Below are positions 16,836-25,044 of a stretch of DNA of 64,000 bases, one piece after another (position 1 is the stretch's first letter; each line of letters begins with the position of its first letter). A program made the position numbers and the translations under genes. Source of the stretch: CAWIJJ01 sp963836425 (GTDB taxonomy: Bacteria; Acidobacteriota; Terriglobia; Bryobacterales; Bryobacteraceae). The notes beneath the pieces are model-generated. The model ran no database searches, was not told the DNA's origin, and worked only from the letters and a program-made list of their open reading frames with translations. Location: NCBI GenBank assembly GCA_963836425.1, contig CAWIJJ010000020.1, positions 1 to 64,000 of the forward strand, written 5' to 3'.

Positions 16836-18400
16836 TCACTGAATGGTGGGCTCTTCACCGGTGTCGAAGTATTCCGAGCCGCGTATGTTGGGGTGGTCGA
16901 GCGGCGGCCTGGGCTTGTCCGCCGGTTCAATCGCCTGGCTGTCCAGATTGCATTTCAGAATGGATTTGATGCTCTGGTAAGAACAAGCACGAAAAGCGAT
17001 GGCGCGACGCGCGGCCGCTTCCACTCGCTGGCCCGTGAACTCCTTGGAGAGCCGGAGAACCCCCAGGCAGGAGCGGTAACCTTGCTCCGGGTGGCGCTTG
17101 CTGGCCATAATGCGGTCGAACAGCTCGGCGGTCGCCGGACCGATGGTCTTGGCCGAATCCACTAAGCGAGAGGGTGTCCATTCCAGGTGCCGCTGGTGAG
17201 CTTTAGGCCGATGATCATCGACCGTGGTAGCGAGGTGGGGCACATAGCTCCGTCCGTGGCTGGATACGCGCACGCCGCGGTGAAAGACCTCCACTGTGGT
17301 GGCGGTGGCTCGTACTTCCACCTCCTGTTGTGTGAGGAGGTAGGGGACGCTGTACCAGTGATTGTCGAACTCTACGTGATAGTCGATGTTGACGCGGTGG
17401 GTTTCCCAATCGCCGTACTCGTAACGCTCCGCCGGCAGAGTGCGCAATACGGGCTTGTCCAGCGATTCGAACAGGCTGCGACGCGACCCCTCACGTTTGC
17501 GGAAGGGTCGATCGTTCAGGCGCACGAGTAGTTCCTGAATGGCCTGGTTCACTTCGCCCAAACTGAAGAACCTTCTTTTGCGTAGGGCCGCCAGGATCCA
17601 CCGTTCGACCACCAGGACACCGGCTTCCACCTTGGCCTTGTCGCGGGGCTTCGCCCGCCGCGCCGGCACTACCGCCACCCCGTAGTGTGAGGCCATTTCC
17701 TCGTAGGTTCGATTCACGCTCGGCTCATAGCGACAAGCCTTGGTGACGCCTGACTTCAGGTTGTCCGGAACGACGATCTCAGGCACGCCGCCCATAAACT
17801 CAAAGGCGCGCATGTGGGCGCCGATCCAGTCGGCCAAGCCTGGGTCGCGGTCGCCTCGGAGTAGGTGAAGTTGCTGCTCCCAACACCGCCACAAAGATTG
17901 CCGCCGTCGTCGTGTCGCCGCCAGTAGCGGAGTGGATGGGTATGGTGTCGCCGGCGTAATCGACAAACAGCTTCTCACCGCACGATGCTCCTGCCGCAGA
18001 ACGACTTCTTGCCTGCCGAGCCACTTCCGGTAGAAATCACAGAATCGGCTGTAGCGGTAGCCCTCCGGGTTCTTCTCCCGATACTCCTCCACAGGAGTTG
18101 CAAGGTGACGTGCTTGTTGGTCTGCAACTCGTGGCGGATATCGGGGTAGTCCGGCTCGGCTGACTGGTTTTGGTGGGCCGGTCTTTCTCGCGACGGGGCG
18201 ACGGCCTGCATCACCTTGTCGTCACTCCACTCGGCGATATCCGGCCATTTCAGTCCGGCCACTTCGGCGGCCTTCAGGTAATCGAAAACCGTCGCCTGAC
18301 CGACAGCACAACTGGCGGCTATCTGACGCTGGGAAAGCCCCAGGGATTGAAGTCTGAGAACCTCTTTGATCTTGCGCACGGGCAACCTCTCTTGCGGCAA
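16836..18400 (-). pseudogene. istA: IS21-family transposase IstA, frameshifted
   Basis: The complete IstA can be read only by switching frame four times. Part 1 (18400 to ~18090): N-terminal HTH, LRLQSLGLSQRQIAASCAVGQATV. Part 2 (to ~17980): EEYREKNPEGYRYSRFCDFY. Part 3 (to ~17877): EKLFVDYAGDTIPI with the first Asp of the DDE triad. Part 4 is ~12 residues (NFTYSEATATQA). Part 5 (from ~17839 to 16836): IVVPDNLKSGV and KAKVEAGVLVVE with the second Asp and the Glu. Each switch is explained by one missing base (GGG to GG twice). Inactive as read. Confidence 0.9.
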
Positions 18401-18491
18401 CTTGGCTCCTCCACCTTCCAGTGGAGGCCAGTTTGCCGCTGGTTTACCCCAGCGCGCTCAGATTAAGACGGTTTAACAAAATGATTCCGAG

Positions 18492-18643
18492 GATGCCGAT
18501 CACCATTCCGAGCACCGCCGAAAAGTGATCGGCATCGCGTCGGAATGGTGATCGCCTTCATCTCGGAGTCGCGAACGGCATCACTTCGGAAACGCGATCG
18601 CCATCACCTGCGGAACGCTGATCGGCATCGCTCGGAATACGCA
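18492..18643. repeat. Right end of the IS21-like element with repeated 12-bp boxes
   Basis: GATGCCGATCAC at 18492-18503, then inverted copies GTGATCGGCATC (18525-18536), a degenerate one at 18548-18559, GCGATCGCCATC (18594-18605) and CTGATCGGCATC (18618-18629), ending in CGGAATACGCA at 18643. Confidence 0.82.
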
Positions 18644-18937
18644 GCGACATTTGATTACGATTTCGTTGTGCGGCTGATGCCCTCGTTTCGCCGCGCGACC
18701 TGGCTGTGTTCGCGCGATGGCATTGACTGGTGGGGAAAGGGCTTTGAGAGCCGTTCACTAGAGGATCTCGCTGCCGCTCACCACATCCAAAATCCCACTC
18801 CGCACCGCGCGGCCGGGGACGCCACGACGCTTCTGAAACTGTTGAGTTGTCAGGGCCCCAGCCACAAGGCTTACTTATACGAATTGCTCAGACACAACGG
18901 GCTGATAAAACCGAGAGCCCGGATCAATTTCCGCTAA
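18644..18937 (+). pseudogene. DEDDh 3'-5' exonuclease, 3' part
   Basis: Continuation of the exonuclease frame after the IS: FDYDFVVRLMPSF completes Exo II, and HRAAGDATTLLKLL is the DEDDh Exo III motif with its His and Asp. TWLCSRDGIDWW and SLEDLAAAHHIQ lie between. No start codon of its own. The protein would have been short (214 aa), so a stand-alone proofreading-type or RNase T-like exonuclease rather than a polymerase domain. Confidence 0.88.
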
Positions 18938-19161
18938 TAATCTCTTAAAGAGGATATGTTCGTGCCTGTGAGGGCCTTGCGAGATAGGCAGGATAGACCC
19001 TCCCTAGAAACCCAGTTTGACGGCTCTCCCCGGCTCCCGGATTGGCCCACCCCATTGATTCCGAGCCGTTCTTACGCGCATGGGAACTCGAGTCAATCTG
19101 ACGCTCACCAGTTGGCCTGACAGCACGACCCGCAGAGACCATCGCATATAATTCATGCTGC

Positions 19162-20922
19162 ATGACGATTCGTTTTGCTTTTTTGCTGGCCTCCGCGGTG
19201 GCCTGCGGCTGCGCTCAGGATTACGCCCTCGGACCGGATTCGCAGGTGCAGCCCGGCGTGCCCCAGGGCGCGGTCACGAAACACACTCTGCCGCCCGGCC
19301 GCTTCTATCCCGGCACCCCGCATAATTACGCCGTGTATGTGCCGGCGCAGTACAAGGCGGACAAGCCGGCGCCGCTGATGATCTTCCTGGACGGCAGCGG
19401 ACGCCTGGGGAACGGTGAGCGCGTGCCGGCGGTGCTGGACAACCTGATCGCGAAGGGCGACTTGCCCGCGATGATTGGAATCTTTGTCGATCCGGGCGTG
19501 CTGCCGCCCGCAACTCCGCAGGCGCAGAGCCGTTTCGAGCGCGTGTTCGAGTACGACTCGCTGAGCGATCGCTATTCGCGATTTTTGCTCGAGGAACTGA
19601 TTCCCGAGGTCGCCAGGAGCTACAACCTCTCGAAGAATCCGGACGATCGGGGAATTGCGGGTATCAGCACGGGCGCGGTGGGCGCATTTGCCGCGGCCTG
19701 GAACCGGCCCGACCAGTTTCATCGCGTCCTCAGCTTCATCGGAACCTTCGTCGCTATGAAGGGGGCGGACTCGCTCCCCGGGCTGATCCGCAAGACCGAA
19801 CCAAAGCCGATCCGCATCTTCATGCAGGAGGGGCGAAACGATCACATCGTTCCGGGACAGCCCTACGGAACGTTTTACGCCGGAAGCTGGCCGGTCAACA
19901 ACCAGGTGATGCTGGAGGCGTTCGAGTTCGCAGGGTACGATGTGAAGCTGGTGATGGGAGAAGAGGGGCACAACATGAAGCAGGGCGGCGCGATCATGCC
20001 GGAAGCGCTGCGCTGGCTGTGGCGTGAGTACCCCAAGGCAATTGCGGCGAAAACGCCGGCAGCCATCGGTCAGCCTGGATATGACACTCGCGGCAGGGTG
20101 TATTCCACCGTCTGGGCCGAGAAGCCCTGGGAGCAGGTTGGGACGACCTACGGTCCGGTAGGCGGCCTGGCGGCGGACCGCGAGGGTAACGTTTACTTTT
20201 CCGAGCCTTCGGCGAACCGCGTGTACCGGTCGGATCCGGCGGGCAAAGTGACCGTGTTCAGGGAGAATTCGGGCGGAGCCGGCGCGCTGCGAGTCGGGGC
20301 GGATGGCAGGCTTTACGCGGCGCAGTCCGGCCGCCGTCGGATCGTCTCCTGGGGGCAGGGCGGCGACGAAAAGGTGGCCGCCCAAAATCTGGACGCTGCC
20401 GATTTTGCACTTACCAGCCAGGGCGAGATTTATTACACCGATGCAGTGCGAAAGACAGTTGGACTCGCAGGCAGGAACGCCGCTGCCCAAGCCGAGATGG
20501 CTGCTCCGGCGGGCGTAGCGCTTTCGGGCGACCAGGCCATGCTCGTGGCGACGGACGCGCAGTCGCGGTTCAGTTGGTCGTTTCAAATTGGGCCCGACGG
20601 GTCGCTGCTGAACGGGGAGCCCTTCTACCGGCTGGAGATGCCGGAATCAGGATGGATGAGCGGGGTGGCGGGCGTCGCCCAGGACTCGATCGGACAGGTA
20701 TACTTCGCCACGCCGTTGGGAATCCAGGTTTGTGAGGCCAACGGACGGGTGGCGATGATCCTGAATGCGCCGGAGCACGGCAGCGTGTCGGCCATCGCGT
20801 TCGGCGGCCGGGAACTGGACTGGCTGTACGCGGCGGAAGGCGGGAAGGTCTTCCGGCGTCCGGTGAAGGTAAAGGGCACAGCGGGCTGGGAGGTCATCAA
20901 GCTGCCGCGGCCGCCGCTGTAA
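19162..20922 (+). CDS. Secreted Fes-like esterase fused to an SMP-30-like beta-propeller
   Basis: 586 aa. Sec signal peptide (IRFAFLLASAVACGCAQ). Residues ~40-330 are an enterochelin-esterase/esterase-D type alpha/beta hydrolase: NYAVYVPAQYKADKPAPLMIFLDGSG, nucleophile elbow GISTG with Ser169, RNDHIVPG as the acid region and EEGHNMKQGG with the His. Residues ~350-586 form repeats like the SMP-30/gluconolactonase propeller: GPVGGLAADREGNVYFSEPSANRVYR, GALRVGADGRLYAAQSGRRRI. A two-enzyme chain acting on a plant or siderophore ester followed by a lactone is possible; substrate unknown. Ends 3 bp before the convergent Top3-RecQ gene. Confidence 0.85.
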   Translation: MTIRFAFLLASAVACGCAQDYALGPDSQVQPGVPQGAVTKHTLPPGRFYPGTPHNYAVYVPAQYKADKPAPLMIFLDGSGRLGNGERVPAVLDNLIAKGDLPAMIGIFVDPGVLPPATPQAQSRFERVFEYDSLSDRYSRFLLEELIPEVARSYNLSKNPDDRGIAGISTGAVGAFAAAWNRPDQFHRVLSFIGTFVAMKGADSLPGLIRKTEPKPIRIFMQEGRNDHIVPGQPYGTFYAGSWPVNNQVMLEAFEFAGYDVKLVMGEEGHNMKQGGAIMPEALRWLWREYPKAIAAKTPAAIGQPGYDTRGRVYSTVWAEKPWEQVGTTYGPVGGLAADREGNVYFSEPSANRVYRSDPAGKVTVFRENSGGAGALRVGADGRLYAAQSGRRRIVSWGQGGDEKVAAQNLDAADFALTSQGEIYYTDAVRKTVGLAGRNAAAQAEMAAPAGVALSGDQAMLVATDAQSRFSWSFQIGPDGSLLNGEPFYRLEMPESGWMSGVAGVAQDSIGQVYFATPLGIQVCEANGRVAMILNAPEHGSVSAIAFGGRELDWLYAAEGGKVFRRPVKVKGTAGWEVIKLPRPPL

Positions 20923-20925
20923 GGA

Positions 20926-23900
20926 TTATTTCGTTGCTACCAGCCGGTAGATACGGGCGCCATACTTTTCCACGGTGCTCAAACCGATTCCCGGGATGTC
21001 CAGAAGTTCCGCGGCGGTAGAGGGGCGGCGATCGGCCATGGCCTGCAACGCAGCATCGGTGAAGATGCGGAACGCAGGAACGCCGAGGCGTTTGGCCTCG
21101 GCCAGCCTCCAGTTGCGCAGCGCCTCCTCCACTCGCTCGCTTTGGGTAGATCTGACGTGTACGGCTTCGGGCGATGGCGGGCGGCGGGTCTTTTTCATTT
21201 TCCGCTTGCCTTTGCCCTTGCGTGCGCGGCGCGGGGCAACCGGCGCTGCTTTCATCCGCAGTTCGGGCGGCCGGGCGTCGTCCGACGCCTCGCCGGCAGG
21301 GGTGATGCTGGCCTTGGTGTAGGAGATGGAGCGTCCGTCCTTTTCGAAGACCGCGCTGGTGAGCCGCACGAGGCCGGCGCGGGCCAGCGCGCCGATCACC
21401 TCCTCGAAGGCATTGCGGCTCATCACACCATCAGGGAAGAGTTCGGCATGGAGTTTGCCGGTGGGCCGGTAATCGGTGCCGCGCAGCGCAGCGAGGATAC
21501 GGGCGGCAGCCTCGCTTTCTTCGGCCGCCGGCGGGCGGAAGCGCTGCCCCACGCATTCGGCCGGGGCGCAGAAATCGCAGACGCCGCAGGCTTTGCGGCT
21601 GTCCGCGAGGTCTCCGAAGTGGCGTACCAGCCCGGACATGCGGCATTCGCTCGATTCGGCGTAGCGGAGCATAAGTTCGAGCTGTTTCTGTTTCTGCTCC
21701 GCCTGCGCCACATAGGATTCGCGCCATCCCGGCTGCCCGCGCGTCACGTTCTCGGCGTAATCCAAGACGGCGCCGCCGTGGATCCACAGTTTCTCGAGCG
21801 CCTTGTCGAACGCGTCGGCGTCCATGCGGACCTGCTTCTGCAGCAGCGCCTTTTCGACCGGCGCTTCTCCCAGGCGGGCGAAGACGGCATCGAGCACCGT
21901 CGCCTCCGGATAGTCGCGCTCAAAGAAGTAATCGTGCGTGCGGCGGTCCGAATAGGAATGCATCAGGATAGTGCGGGCGGGCAGCCCGTCGCGGCCGGCG
22001 CGCCCGATTTCCTGGTAGTAGGCCTCCAAGCTGCCGGGGAGCGCAGTGTGAATCACCGTGCGCACATCCGGTTTGTCGATGCCCATTCCGAAGGCTATAG
22101 TAGCCACCATCACTTGCATCCCGCCCTCCAGGAAAGCGTGCTGGACACGCTGACGGCGGTCGGCGTCGAGTCCGGCGTGATACGCGCCGCAGGGAAAAAC
22201 GGCGGAGAGTTCGGCCGCGAGTTCCGTCGCGCCGGCGCGCGTGGGCACGTAAACAATCGCCGGGCGCCGCGATTCGTCCCGCAGCAGTTCCAGCACCATG
22301 CCCGGACGCGCGTATTGCGGCGCTTCTACCACCTCGACGGCCAGGTTTTCGCGCCGGAACCCCTGGATGAAGCGCGCCGGCACATTCAGCCCGAGTTGCA
22401 CGACGATGTCGTTTTGCACGATCGGTGTGGCGGTTGCCGTCAATGCGATGACCGGCGCGGGACGGAACGTGGGCAGGTATTGGCCGAGCATGCGGTAGTC
22501 GGGCCGGAAATCGTGGCCCCATTGTGAGATGCAGTGAGCCTCGTCGATGGCCACGAGCGACGGCTTGCGGCGCGCCAGCATCTCAGGGAAACCGGTCACG
22601 CGCAAGCGTTCGGGCGCGATGAAAAGAAACTGGAGGCGGCCGTTCAGATAGTCGATGGAGACCTGCCGGGATTCGGCACGGTCGCGGCCGGAGTGAATGC
22701 GGCCGACGGCGAAACCGAGCGCCGTCAGTTTCGCGGCCTGATCGTCCATGAGGGCGATCAGCGGGCTGATGACCAGCACGGTGCCGCCCAGGGCCAGGGC
22801 CGGCAATTGGTAGCACAGCGATTTCCCGCTGCCTGTGGGCATCACCAGCAGGACATCCTTGCCATCGAGCAGGGAGCGGCACACCGGCTCCTGGCCGGCG
22901 CGAAAGTCGGTGAACCCGAAGGCGGAATGAAGCAGATCGTGAAGCGAGGCCCCGGGAGACGGCGCTACTACGGCCGGCGTCAGCGATACTGGTTCCGAAG
23001 CGGGTACCGGGGCCGGCCGGGACGGCGCGCTGCTGGGATTCCCGTTGCGCGGGCGCGCTGGAAGCTCGCCCGTTTTGCCGACCACCTCCCGAACGTAGTC
23101 CTCGATGCCCTTGAGGAACGGCGCGAGTTTCGCCGCACCCCGGTGAATGCGCCGGAGGTAAGCTTCCCATTGTCCCGTCATGGCAGGGCTCTTCACTTCC
23201 GGGTGCACGACTTCAATCAGCCGGACGCCTTTGTCCGTAGCCTCGAGGCTCTTGCCGTTCCGCACGATATATTCGCGCTTGAGCAGCACCTCGATAATGG
23301 CGGCGCGGGTGGCAGGCGTGCCGAGGCCCGAATCCTTCATGGCATCGGAGAGTTCCTTCTCGTCGAGCGTGGCGCCGGCGGTTTCCATGGCGGTAAGAAG
23401 CGTGGCCTCGGTGAAGCGTTTCGGAGCGCGCGTCTTCTTCTTCAGCACCTCCACATCCACTACGTCTTGCGCCTGCCCCTGGGCGAGGTCCGGAGGCAGG
23501 TTTTCGGCCTCGCGATCCTCCGCCTGTCCGCGCGCTTTCGGGGACTTGGCCGGGGCGATGTCCAGCACCTTCCAGCCCACCTGCTGCACGGCGCTGCCGG
23601 AGGTGTGATAGCGGTCCACGATGGCGTCGTTGCGGATGGCGGTGATCACAGTGGTCACGGACCAGATGTGGTCCTCGTGCCAGGCGCTCAGGAGCCGGCG
23701 GCAGACCAGGTCGTAGATGCGGCGTTCCTCGGGAGAGAGGTCGGCTTTGCCGGGCGGAGTGGCGGTGGGGATGATGGCGTGATGGTCGGTGACCTTGGAA
23801 TCGTCGATATATCGCCGGCCGAGGGGCCGTTCGCCGGTTCCGGGCGCGAGGTGGTCGCGGTACGGTTCGGCGATGACGGCGACCACGCGGGGCAGGGTTG

Positions 23901-24948
23901 CGGCGACATCTTGCGAAAGATGCCGGCTATCGGTGCGCGGATAGCTGATCAGCTTGTGGCGCTCATAGAGGGACTGGGCGGTGTCCAGCGTCTTCTGCGC
24001 GCTGAAGCCGTAGAGGCGGTTGGCATGGCGCTGCAGCTCGGTCAGGTCGTAGAGCAGCGGAGGTGGCATGCGCTGGGTCTGCGCTTGAATGGATTCGATG
24101 GCGGCCTGGCCGGTGCGCGCGCGTGCTTCGATGCGCGCGGCTTCTTCACCGTCCGCCGGGAGCCGCATGGCCTGCTGGAGGGATTCCTTGCCGGCGCCGG
24201 CGGCAGAGCGGTCGCGCAGCCAGGTGCCTTTGTACGTCTGTTCCGGGGGCGCGGGCTGCGGGTGAAAGGTGGCCTCCACTTCCAGGTAATCTTCGGGCAC
24301 GAAGCGGCGGATGGCGAGTTCCCGCTCTACGAGCATGGCCAGCGTGGGAGTCTGCACGCGGCCCACGGAGAGGTCTTCGCCGTAGGTGAGCGAGTAGGCC
24401 CGCGAGAGATTCATGCCTACGAGCCAGTCGGCTCGGCTACGGCCGCGCGCGGCATCGGCAAGGGAATCGTACTCGGTGCCCGGCTTCAGGCTCTCGAAAC
24501 CGCGGCGGATGGCGTCGGGCGTGAGAGACGAGATCCAAAGGCGGCTCACCGGCTTTTGGGAACCGGCCGCTTCGTAGATATAGCGGAAAATCAGCTCGCC
24601 TTCACGCCCGGCGTCAGTGGCGCATACGACGCGTGAGATTTTGGGCGAAGTCAGGATGCGCTTGACGGTTTCGAACTGGTCCCTGGTCTTTTCGTAAACC
24701 ACCAGCGGCCATTCGCGCGGCAGCATGGGCAGGAGCGAGCGGGACCACTGGCGCCATTCGGGGTGGATCTCGTGGGGCTGCGCCAGCGCCGCCAGATGCC
24801 CGATGGCCCAGGTGACCACGTATCCATTGCCGTGCAGGTAGCCGTCGCCTTTGCTGCCCGCGCCCAGGACCCGCGCGATGTCACGCGCGACGGAGGGCTT
24901 TTCGGCAAGTACTGCCACACTTCCGGATTCCGCGGCCCCCATGTTCAC
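20926..24948 (-). CDS. DNA topoisomerase III fused to RecQ helicase with HRDC domain
   Basis: 1340 aa. Residues ~8-630: type IA topoisomerase with Toprim (AEKPS, Glu16; TDAGREGE, Asp112-Glu118), gate domains and catalytic Tyr336 in SYPRTDS. Residues ~632-668: Pro/Ser linker. Residues ~669-1210: RecQ with PTGSGKS (704-710), IDEAH (801-805), ALTATAT, GRAGRDG, the zinc-binding Cys1102, 1121, 1124 and 1127 (CGVCDFC) and a winged helix. A basic stretch precedes the HRDC domain (~1265-1340, ELLDIPGIGLSTVEKYG). RecQ and Top3 act together in all domains to unlink joined DNA, so this is a one-chain dissolvase. The Top3 C-terminal zinc fingers are absent. Confidence 0.95.
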   Translation of the reverse strand: MNMGAAESGSVAVLAEKPSVARDIARVLGAGSKGDGYLHGNGYVVTWAIGHLAALAQPHEIHPEWRQWSRSLLPMLPREWPLVVYEKTRDQFETVKRILTSPKISRVVCATDAGREGELIFRYIYEAAGSQKPVSRLWISSLTPDAIRRGFESLKPGTEYDSLADAARGRSRADWLVGMNLSRAYSLTYGEDLSVGRVQTPTLAMLVERELAIRRFVPEDYLEVEATFHPQPAPPEQTYKGTWLRDRSAAGAGKESLQQAMRLPADGEEAARIEARARTGQAAIESIQAQTQRMPPPLLYDLTELQRHANRLYGFSAQKTLDTAQSLYERHKLISYPRTDSRHLSQDVAATLPRVVAVIAEPYRDHLAPGTGERPLGRRYIDDSKVTDHHAIIPTATPPGKADLSPEERRIYDLVCRRLLSAWHEDHIWSVTTVITAIRNDAIVDRYHTSGSAVQQVGWKVLDIAPAKSPKARGQAEDREAENLPPDLAQGQAQDVVDVEVLKKKTRAPKRFTEATLLTAMETAGATLDEKELSDAMKDSGLGTPATRAAIIEVLLKREYIVRNGKSLEATDKGVRLIEVVHPEVKSPAMTGQWEAYLRRIHRGAAKLAPFLKGIEDYVREVVGKTGELPARPRNGNPSSAPSRPAPVPASEPVSLTPAVVAPSPGASLHDLLHSAFGFTDFRAGQEPVCRSLLDGKDVLLVMPTGSGKSLCYQLPALALGGTVLVISPLIALMDDQAAKLTALGFAVGRIHSGRDRAESRQVSIDYLNGRLQFLFIAPERLRVTGFPEMLARRKPSLVAIDEAHCISQWGHDFRPDYRMLGQYLPTFRPAPVIALTATATPIVQNDIVVQLGLNVPARFIQGFRRENLAVEVVEAPQYARPGMVLELLRDESRRPAIVYVPTRAGATELAAELSAVFPCGAYHAGLDADRRQRVQHAFLEGGMQVMVATIAFGMGIDKPDVRTVIHTALPGSLEAYYQEIGRAGRDGLPARTILMHSYSDRRTHDYFFERDYPEATVLDAVFARLGEAPVEKALLQKQVRMDADAFDKALEKLWIHGGAVLDYAENVTRGQPGWRESYVAQAEQKQKQLELMLRYAESSECRMSGLVRHFGDLADSRKACGVCDFCAPAECVGQRFRPPAAEESEAAARILAALRGTDYRPTGKLHAELFPDGVMSRNAFEEVIGALARAGLVRLTSAVFEKDGRSISYTKASITPAGEASDDARPPELRMKAAPVAPRRARKGKGKRKMKKTRRPPSPEAVHVRSTQSERVEEALRNWRLAEAKRLGVPAFRIFTDAALQAMADRRPSTAAELLDIPGIGLSTVEKYGARIYRLVATK

Positions 24949-25044
24949 TTACCAGTGTAACGGGCGGATTGGCGGTCAAACGGCCAATTGACCTCTTCGT
25001 AAGCCATCGGGTACACTGCAAGCGATTCCGTAGCGGGGGCTAAC

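Larger units (their letters stand above)
15778..18643. mobile_element. IS21-family insertion sequence inserted in an exonuclease gene
   Basis: 2866 bp flanked by a perfect 5-bp duplication GCGAC (15773-15777 and 18644-18648). Ends are TGCGTATTCCGA (left) and its inverted copy TCGGAATACGCA (right); the inverted match continues through CGATGCCGATCA with one extra base on the right. Each end carries several copies of a 12-bp box (GATGCCGATCAC or variants), as expected for IS21 transposase binding sites. Genes istA and istB lie on the minus strand. istA is broken, so the copy is probably not autonomous although its duplication is intact, implying fairly recent insertion or frame errors in the sequence. 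Confidence 0.93.

Noticed and set aside
22534..24636. A 700-codon plus-strand frame opposite the Top3-RecQ gene
   Set aside because: No recognisable domain; the minus strand carries the complete catalytic motifs.
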